Positions 43,198-47,458 of a stretch of 47,458 nt of DNA are shown here, one piece after another. The position numbers and the translations under genes were made by a program. The DNA lies in contig JAISJO010000060.1 in assembly GCA_031261485.1 (NCBI GenBank), forward strand, positions 1 to 47,458. Reading direction: 5' to 3'. The notes under the pieces are model-generated. The model had not been told where the DNA came from. It did not search any database and was given only the letters and a program-made list of their open reading frames with translations. This DNA comes from Propionibacteriaceae bacterium. GTDB lineage: Bacteria > Actinomycetota > Actinomycetes > Propionibacteriales > Propionibacteriaceae. Position 1 is the first letter of the stretch. Each line of letters opens with the position of its first letter.

Positions 43198-43256
43198 TTT
43201 CAAGAGTTCGAGAGGCGGAAGACCGGTCTATTCTCTTGAGATATCTCTACTTTTTT
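43198..43256 (+). terminator. Probable terminator after the TPR gene
   Basis: TTTCAAGAG pairs with CTCTTGAGA (one G-U) around a 26-base loop with a nested GACCGGTC, followed by TCTCTACTTTTTT. It lies 22 bp after the stop and overlaps the 3' end of the convergent pentapeptide gene. Confidence 0.5.
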
Positions 43257-44014
43257 ACTGCATTGCCAGGGACTATGAAGCCCGCAGGCCAGGTGGTCGC
43301 GTCAGTGTACGTCGCACCGGCAAGGTCCGCACCCATGAGACTCGCGCCCGAGAAGTTCACTCCGTCAAGGGTCGCGCCACGCATGTCCGCCCCGGCCAAG
43401 TTCGCCCCCTGGAAGGAACTGCCGGTTAGGTCGGCGCCTCGCAAGTCGACCCCCACGAATGTCGCGCCATTCGCTATGACTATGTCAAGGGTCGCGCCAC
43501 GCATGTCCGCGTCAGTGAAGTCGGACGCGGAGAGAACGGCTTCAGTAAGGGTGGCGTTGCGTATGTCGGCGCCCTGGAAGTTTGCCGCTGTCAGCGTCAT
43601 ATTCGACATGTCTGTGTTGCGCAAATCCATGTACGAATAGTCCCCGCCAGGTTCGAGCCAGCCGTTGCCAGGAACGGGCCAGGGCTCCGCAGGAATCGGA
43701 ACTGGGTCGTATTCGAACGTATTGCTGACCGACCTGGTCATGCCCAGCCACGCGAAGACCCCGATGATGAGTAATGGCGCCGCCACCACGGCAGCGATGA
43801 CCGCAGCGACAAGTCGATTCCTCTTCTTGGAGGGCTTCGGCGACACAGGCTGGATAGCCTCCCGACTAACCTCGACGGTTCCATAGGGCGTCTGATACGG
43901 CTGTACATTGCTGGGTGCGGCAGGGTCTTGGTACAGCGGGAACGGTTCGGGTTGCGCGGGTGCCGAAGGTACGTAGGGCTGAAACCCCTCTTGTGGCTGT
44001 TGCGGCGTCGTCAT
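43247..44014 (-). CDS. Membrane-anchored pentapeptide-repeat protein
   Basis: Protein of 255 aa, function unknown. A Pro/Gln-rich cytoplasmic N-terminus of ~62 residues ends in KPSKKRNR, then one membrane helix (about 68-90). The outer part contains around 20 pentapeptide units of A(D/N)Lxx type (ANFQGADIRNATLTEAVLSA), which should form a right-handed quadrilateral beta-helix. Start ATG has GAGGAGGG upstream. Proteins with this layout are common in actinobacterial envelopes, and no partner is obvious here. It converges on the TPR gene. Confidence 0.88.
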   Translation of the reverse strand: MTTPQQPQEGFQPYVPSAPAQPEPFPLYQDPAAPSNVQPYQTPYGTVEVSREAIQPVSPKPSKKRNRLVAAVIAAVVAAPLLIIGVFAWLGMTRSVSNTFEYDPVPIPAEPWPVPGNGWLEPGGDYSYMDLRNTDMSNMTLTAANFQGADIRNATLTEAVLSASDFTDADMRGATLDIVIANGATFVGVDLRGADLTGSSFQGANLAGADMRGATLDGVNFSGASLMGADLAGATYTDATTWPAGFIVPGNAVKK

Positions 44015-44106
44015 CGGCCCTCCTCACTCGAAGTCCATTGTCCCATGCGACTGCTCGCTCGCGAGTTCCACTCCACCCTGAAGCATCCCTGGTTCTTGCG
44101 CCGCAC

Positions 44107-44772
44107 CTACTCGGCGAGGAAGCGCGCCTCGACCTGGGTCTCGGTTTCGATGTCCTCCGGTGTCAGGTCGTATCCCGCCCCGGTGTCACCCATGCCAACA
44201 CCCGCCTTCGCCAGGCCTCGCGGCATCATGCCCCTGTCACGCGCGGCGTACTGTGCATCCTCGTCACGGCCAAGTAATCCGGGGTCGGCCAACGACTGCA
44301 CGGACACGATGGTCAGGTCCGCCGCTTTGGCGAAGATATCAGCCCGAGCCTGGGCGTCCCTTACCGCTTCTGCGCCCAGGATACTACGCACAATGTCACG
44401 AGCCTCTGCTGAGAGCGCCCACTCGACATAGCTCAGCTGGACCACATCGGACACAACATCGAACAAGAACCGACTCATGACGGCGAAATCGGCGAAGGTG
44501 AGCCTCACGGACACCGACTCGGTGAACATCTGTCCGCTCTTGTCCTTCCAAGACCTCTGCGAAGCCTGGGCCACACTCGTCTCAACCAAGGCACCCTCGT
44601 TTTCCTTGGCCAGAGTCTTGGTCGCCGCCACCAGTTCAGTCACTGCTGCCGCGACTTCGGTATGGATACGCGCCCGATCTCGCCCCCTCTTGTTGACATC
44701 CAGATGAATGATGGCTCGGTCAGGCGCTCGCAGGTCGCGGGCCTGGCCCCGTACGATGATTTCCGTCGACAT
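44107..44772 (-). CDS. SIMPL-domain (DUF541) protein
   Basis: Protein of 221 aa of the SIMPL/DUF541 family. It opens with the family pattern IIVRGQARDLRAPDRAIIHL and has the alpha/beta core with the alternating region SVRLTFADFAVMSRFLFDVV. It has no signal peptide, so it is presumably cytoplasmic, unlike many family members. ATG at 44772 lacks a strong ribosome site. Function in bacteria is poorly known (stress-related in some). The neighbour LysE-type gene is on the same strand 41 bp downstream and may be co-transcribed. Confidence 0.85.
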   Translation of the reverse strand: MSTEIIVRGQARDLRAPDRAIIHLDVNKRGRDRARIHTEVAAAVTELVAATKTLAKENEGALVETSVAQASQRSWKDKSGQMFTESVSVRLTFADFAVMSRFLFDVVSDVVQLSYVEWALSAEARDIVRSILGAEAVRDAQARADIFAKAADLTIVSVQSLADPGLLGRDEDAQYAARDRGMMPRGLAKAGVGMGDTGAGYDLTPEDIETETQVEARFLAE

Positions 44773-44813
44773 GACGACAGCCTATCTCTTGCCGCTGTGC
44801 CCCGTCCCACTAC

Positions 44814-45422
44814 TTACCCCAAGGCGAGCGTCACAGCGATGAACACCATGACGGCGGCAATGAGCACATCCAGTACACGCCAGGCGAGCGGTTTGGCGAA
44901 CAGGGGCGCCAGCAGGCGGGCGCCATACCCAAGACCGAAGAACCACAGGACCGAGGCGGTCACGGCACCAGCGGCGAACCACCAGCGCAGTGTCGGGCCG
45001 TGGGTGTTGGCGATGGAGCCGAGAAGCATGACAGTGTCGAGGTACACGTGCGGGTTGAGGTACGTGAAAGCGGCTGCCTGGGCCAAAGCGGCCCCCAGCC
45101 CCAGTCTCGTTCCGGCACTGGAATCGACATCCATGGCCTTTGGTTTCATTGCTCGTTTCAAAGCGAACACGGCGTAGGCAAGGAGAAATACGACCCCGGC
45201 CCAACGCATGATGTCCAAGGCGATGGGTGCCCGCTCGACCAGTGCGCCGAGGCCAACGATACCCAAGGTGATGAGAACCGCATCAGACAAAGCGCACAAC
45301 AAACAAATAGCAAAGATGTGTTCTCGGCGTATTCCTTGGCGCAAGACGAAGGCGTTCTGTGCCCCGATGGCGACAATCAGAGAGAAGCCGGACCCCAATC
45401 CGGCCAGGGCGGCGGTCAGCAT
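44814..45422 (-). CDS. LysE/ArgO-family amino acid exporter
   Basis: Membrane exporter of 202 aa with six predicted helices. The N-terminal FSLIVAIGAQNAFVLRQGIR is the LysE/ArgO signature. Start ATG at 45422 is chosen for its TTGGGAG site; the extension to 45446 adds only eight residues. Family members export lysine or arginine, and this gene has the right length and no cut motifs. No LysG-type regulator sits beside it. It is followed by the SIMPL gene on the minus strand and lies opposite the CmtR-like operon. Confidence 0.92.
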   Translation of the reverse strand: MLTAALAGLGSGFSLIVAIGAQNAFVLRQGIRREHIFAICLLCALSDAVLITLGIVGLGALVERAPIALDIMRWAGVVFLLAYAVFALKRAMKPKAMDVDSSAGTRLGLGAALAQAAAFTYLNPHVYLDTVMLLGSIANTHGPTLRWWFAAGAVTASVLWFFGLGYGARLLAPLFAKPLAWRVLDVLIAAVMVFIAVTLALG

Positions 45423-45526
45423 GGAGTTCTCCCAACAAGGGGCCAACTCACGCCCATTCCGTTTCCTCTCTCCTCTCCCAGACGAGTTCGTCTGTGGAGA
45501 TTGGCTGATTGTCGACCACCTAGTCT

Positions 45527-45593
45527 GTCATCCTGCGCGAAGTCGCAGGATCTATGCTTGTCAGATGGATTCTGCGACTTCGCGCAGAATGAC
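45527..45593 (+). repeat. Family A repeat, short internally deleted copy A3
   Basis: 67 bp made of the two 21-bp terminal inverted repeats and a 25-bp middle (GGATCTATGCTTGTCAGATG and a few bases). It keeps both ends and loses the interior, as non-autonomous elements often do. Confidence 0.88.
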
Positions 45594-45725
45594 ACGACAA
45601 GACAACCCGCGTCTTCTTGGCCTCCTCCTTCATCTCCCAGTAATTATCACACTTACTGTGTTGACAAGCGCCTGGTGTCATGGGACGACCTTCGCACTAC
45701 AACGTCTTGTAATGCCCGGTCATGA

Positions 45726-45738
45726 ACGATAGTATCGT
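45726..45738 (+). promoter_or_regulatory. ArsR-type operator overlapping the promoter
   Basis: ACGATAGTATCGT, a perfect 13-bp palindrome ending 3 bp before the start codon. TAGTAT inside it (45731) with TTGTAA at 45707 (18-bp spacer) would place transcription start at or next to the ATG at 45742, with no ribosome site. This suggests a leaderless mRNA. Confidence 0.5.
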
Positions 45739-45741
45739 CGC

Positions 45742-46107
45742 ATGACGATACATACTGAGGTGGTCATCCCTCGCGGTGCCGAGGCGTTGTTCCGCTCATT
45801 GTCCGATCCTTCGCGACTGGCCATCATCACCTGCCTGGTCCATGGGGAACACCGGGTGACCGACCTGATGAGCGAAGTTGGGTTGTCGCAATCCACCGTC
45901 TCGGAGCACGTCTCGTGCCTGAAGGACTGCGGGCTGGTCCAGGGTCGGCACGAGGGTCGGCAGATCTTCTACTCACTGGCCCACGAGGAGGTTCTCACAC
46001 TCTTGGACGCAGCCTCGAATGTACTTGCGGCTACGGGATATGCCGTGGACGAGTGCCCAACCTATGGCAGAACAGCCCGAGTGGCGGCCCGTCGAGAGGG
46101 TGCATGA
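45742..46107 (+). CDS. ArsR-family metal sensor, CmtR-like
   Basis: Winged-helix repressor of 121 aa. The recognition helix region is GLSQSTVSEHVSCLKDCGLV. Cys59 and Cys63 fall in it as CLKDC, and Cys105 lies near the C-terminus (VDECPTYG). These match the spacing of the Cys57/Cys61/Cys102 metal site in mycobacterial CmtR, a Cd/Pb sensor. So it likely derepresses its operon on toxic thiophilic metal. Its ATG has no ribosome site, and the operator/-10 abuts it. The next gene is a cation transporter overlapping by 4 bp. Confidence 0.92.
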   Translation: MTIHTEVVIPRGAEALFRSLSDPSRLAIITCLVHGEHRVTDLMSEVGLSQSTVSEHVSCLKDCGLVQGRHEGRQIFYSLAHEEVLTLLDAASNVLAATGYAVDECPTYGRTARVAARREGA

Positions 46108-46817
46108 TGACTGCCCAACTCAGCGACGAGCGTCGCGCTGTCCTGCACCGGCGCGTCAAGCTCATCGTCGCGTTCACCATTACGTACAACGTCGTCGAAG
46201 CCGTTGTGTCGCTGCTGGCTGGTACGTGGGCGTCATCGGCGGCGCTCATCGGCTTCGGGCTCGATTCGACTATTGAGGTTGCCTCAGCAGTGGCGGTTGC
46301 CTGGCAGTTCAGTCGCAAGACCCCCGAACGGTGGGAACGGGCCACAGTCAGAGCCATTGCTCTTGCGTTCTTCGCGCTTGCGGCGTACGTCACAGTTCGG
46401 ACGATACTGACCCTGACCGGGTCGGGCGAGGTCGATCACTCTCCGTTGGGCATCGCCATTACCCTTGCTTCCATCCTCATCATGCCGACCCTAGCGGCCA
46501 TCGAAATCCGCACTGGCAAGGAGTTAGGCTCCAAGTCCGTACAAGCCGACGCCAAACAACTGCTGCTTTGCGTCTACCTGTCGGGGGCCGTGCTGCTCGG
46601 TCTGGCGCTGAACTCGTTGTTCGGTTGGTGGTGGGCCGATTCGGTTGCCGCCCTGGTGGTCGTCGTCTTGGCTGTACGGGAAGGTATCGAAGCCTGGGGT
46701 GGCGAAGTCGAGTCCCCGTTCGAGGTATTGGAGGACTTGGAGGACTTGGAGGACGAGCGAGTGCCCGACGAGTCTTGCGACTCTCCGACTTTCGCACAGA
46801 ATGCCGACATCGACTAG
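46104..46817 (+). CDS. CDF-like cation efflux transporter with repeat-derived tail
   Basis: Membrane protein of 237 aa with about six helices, of the cation diffusion facilitator type. The helix-II metal site region is GFGLDSTIEVASAVAVAWQF and helix V has SVQADAKQLLL and WWWADSVAALVVV, with the acidic residues expected for metal binding. It lacks the usual C-terminal cytoplasmic domain. It ends instead in LEDLEDLED and DSPTFAQNADID; the latter is coded by a family A fragment, so the original 3' end was probably replaced. ATG at 46104 overlaps the sensor stop as ATGA; the open frame from 45915 is a shadow. It probably exports the metal sensed by the CmtR-like protein. Confidence 0.87.
   Translation: MMTAQLSDERRAVLHRRVKLIVAFTITYNVVEAVVSLLAGTWASSAALIGFGLDSTIEVASAVAVAWQFSRKTPERWERATVRAIALAFFALAAYVTVRTILTLTGSGEVDHSPLGIAITLASILIMPTLAAIEIRTGKELGSKSVQADAKQLLLCVYLSGAVLLGLALNSLFGWWWADSVAALVVVVLAVREGIEAWGGEVESPFEVLEDLEDLEDERVPDESCDSPTFAQNADID
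46771..46804. repeat. Family A fragment at the 3' end of the CDF-like gene
   Basis: AGTCTTGCGACTCTCCGACT, then TTCGCACAGAATGCC, a degenerate right end read in frame as the last residues of the transporter. Confidence 0.6.
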
Positions 46818-46887
46818 GGAAGTGCTGATCAATGGCTTACTGTCCGCCGGGTCTAGGGCGTTGCGGCCTGCCCTGAGCGTCTGCCTT

Positions 46888-47034
46888 GGCGAACTTTGGC
46901 CACTTCCGGCAGTTCTGACAAGTGGGTCGCGTTCTTGGACCAAAGTTGGCCCAAAACAAGCCTCGGAATGGGCGAACTTTGAGCCTACTTCGACCCCGAC
47001 CACCGGAACCGTCCGGTTAAGGCCAAAGTTGGAC
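46888..47034 (-). repeat. Family B dispersed repeat, copy B3
   Basis: 147 bp bounded by GGCGAACTTTGGCC and GGCCAAAGTTGGAC. Its reverse complement aligns along its length with B2 (shared GTCGAAGTAGGCTCAAAGTT-like block and CCAACTTTGGTCC). It fills most of the gap between the CDF-like gene and the helicase gene; the rest of 46818-47173 shows no gene. Confidence 0.8.
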
Positions 47035-47173
47035 GACATTGGGGAAACCGGTCGCCAGGTCGCCTGTCAGAAGGACTGAGCCGCAGGACCCCGCGCCCGA
47101 TGACAGAGGCACAACGACGACGCCGACTAGTCGGACTTCTCCCGACTAAGGCGATTCGCGTCGGACTCGGCCC

Positions 47174-47458
47174 TTACCAACGGGGCTTGCGGCGTTCTTC
47201 GTAACGCGGCTTCTTGCCGCTTGCCCCTGGTCTGATTGTGCGGGAGTACGGGCGGGACTGGGAACGGGTGTCGCCGGTGTTTTCGACGTACGGGCGGATG
47301 CGCAGTTCTCGACCGTCAATTTGCGCCTGGCTGATCGCGCGCAACTCGTCGCGGCCCAGCGGGGTCTTCATGTCGACGACGGTGTAACGGCCGTGGATTT
47401 CGATGCGGCCCACTGATGCGGGCGCGGCGCCATGGTCGGCCATGATGTCCACGATGGT
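47174..47458 (-). CDS. DEAD-box RNA helicase, C-terminal part (truncated by window edge)
   Basis: The last ~95 codons of a gene that continues past the window end. They encode a DbpA-type RNA-binding domain (VGRIEIHGRYTVVDMKTPLG, ISQAQIDGRELRIRPY), as found after the helicase core in DeaD/CsdA-like proteins, then a basic Arg/Lys/Ser-rich tail. The helicase core itself is outside the window, so the assignment rests on this domain. The stop is TAA at 47174-47176. Confidence 0.8.
   Translation of the reverse strand, partial: TIVDIMADHGAAPASVGRIEIHGRYTVVDMKTPLGRDELRAISQAQIDGRELRIRPYVENTGDTRSQSRPYSRTIRPGASGKKPRYEERRKPRW

Noticed and set aside
45915-46103. N-terminal extension of the CDF-like protein within the sensor gene
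   Set aside because: It lies entirely inside the CmtR-like gene in another frame; the ATGA overlap at 46104 gives the natural start.

Overview
The window is chromosomal DNA of a high-GC Gram-positive bacterium (Actinomycetota). The evidence is the actinobacterial-type RNase E/G with an Arg/Glu-rich N-terminus, a short (~396 aa) xylose isomerase, a CmtR-like metal sensor, ROK repressors beside CUT1 sugar transporters, an LRV-type N-domain, and many GTG starts with AGGAGG-type ribosome sites. An Actinomycetaceae-like host-associated lineage would fit, but I cannot fix the family from sequence alone. I see no rRNA, tRNA, prophage, insertion-sequence transposase or CRISPR array.

Layout. 1-12 kb: two CUT1 sugar-import operons on the minus strand (ROK regulator-SBP-permease-permease, and SBP-permease-permease, neither with an ATPase), a methyltransferase, and a cytoplasmic GH3 glycosidase. 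12-13 kb: a Phd/VapC toxin-antitoxin pair. 13-24 kb: a xylose block (ROK/XylR-like regulator divergent from xylA, with xylB 6.7 kb further on), interrupted by a TacA/TacT pair and three tandem paralogues, each with exactly seven ~50-aa propeller-type repeats and each preceded by a nearly identical promoter and two-hairpin leader. 24-25 kb: an excisionase-like/PIN pair. 25.7-33.4 kb: a vitamin B12 acquisition locus on the minus strand, made of two cobalamin riboswitches, two surface proteins with transcobalamin-like domains, and an ECF transporter (S, T and a fused double ATPase). 33.6-47 kb: a HicB-like orphan, RNase E/G, a HIBCH-like hydrolase, a patatin-like lipase, a TPR protein with a degenerate site-2-protease-like membrane domain, a pentapeptide-repeat protein, a SIMPL protein, a LysE-type exporter, a CmtR-like sensor with a CDF-type transporter, and the 3' end of a DEAD-box helicase.

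How it works together. The left half points to uptake of sugars or oligosaccharides, intracellular release of monosaccharide by the GH3 enzyme, and xylose entry into the pentose phosphate pathway through XylA and XylB. The 25.7-33.4 kb locus looks like a self-contained, cobalamin-repressed system that captures B12 at the surface with intrinsic-factor-like proteins and imports it through an ECF transporter.

The most unusual layer is two families of ~145-150 bp dispersed, palindrome-ended repeats. Family A (perfect 21-bp terminal inverted repeats in the best copy) lies in at least five intergenic sites and, in degenerate form, inside four protein genes, where the reading frame stays open and repetitive linkers or tails result. 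Family B has three copies, two of them directly upstream of PIN-domain toxin-antitoxin operons. Neither encodes a transposase. The strongest candidates for something undescribed are the intrinsic-factor-like B12 locus, the in-frame domestication of family A, and the covarying two-hairpin leader of the propeller genes.
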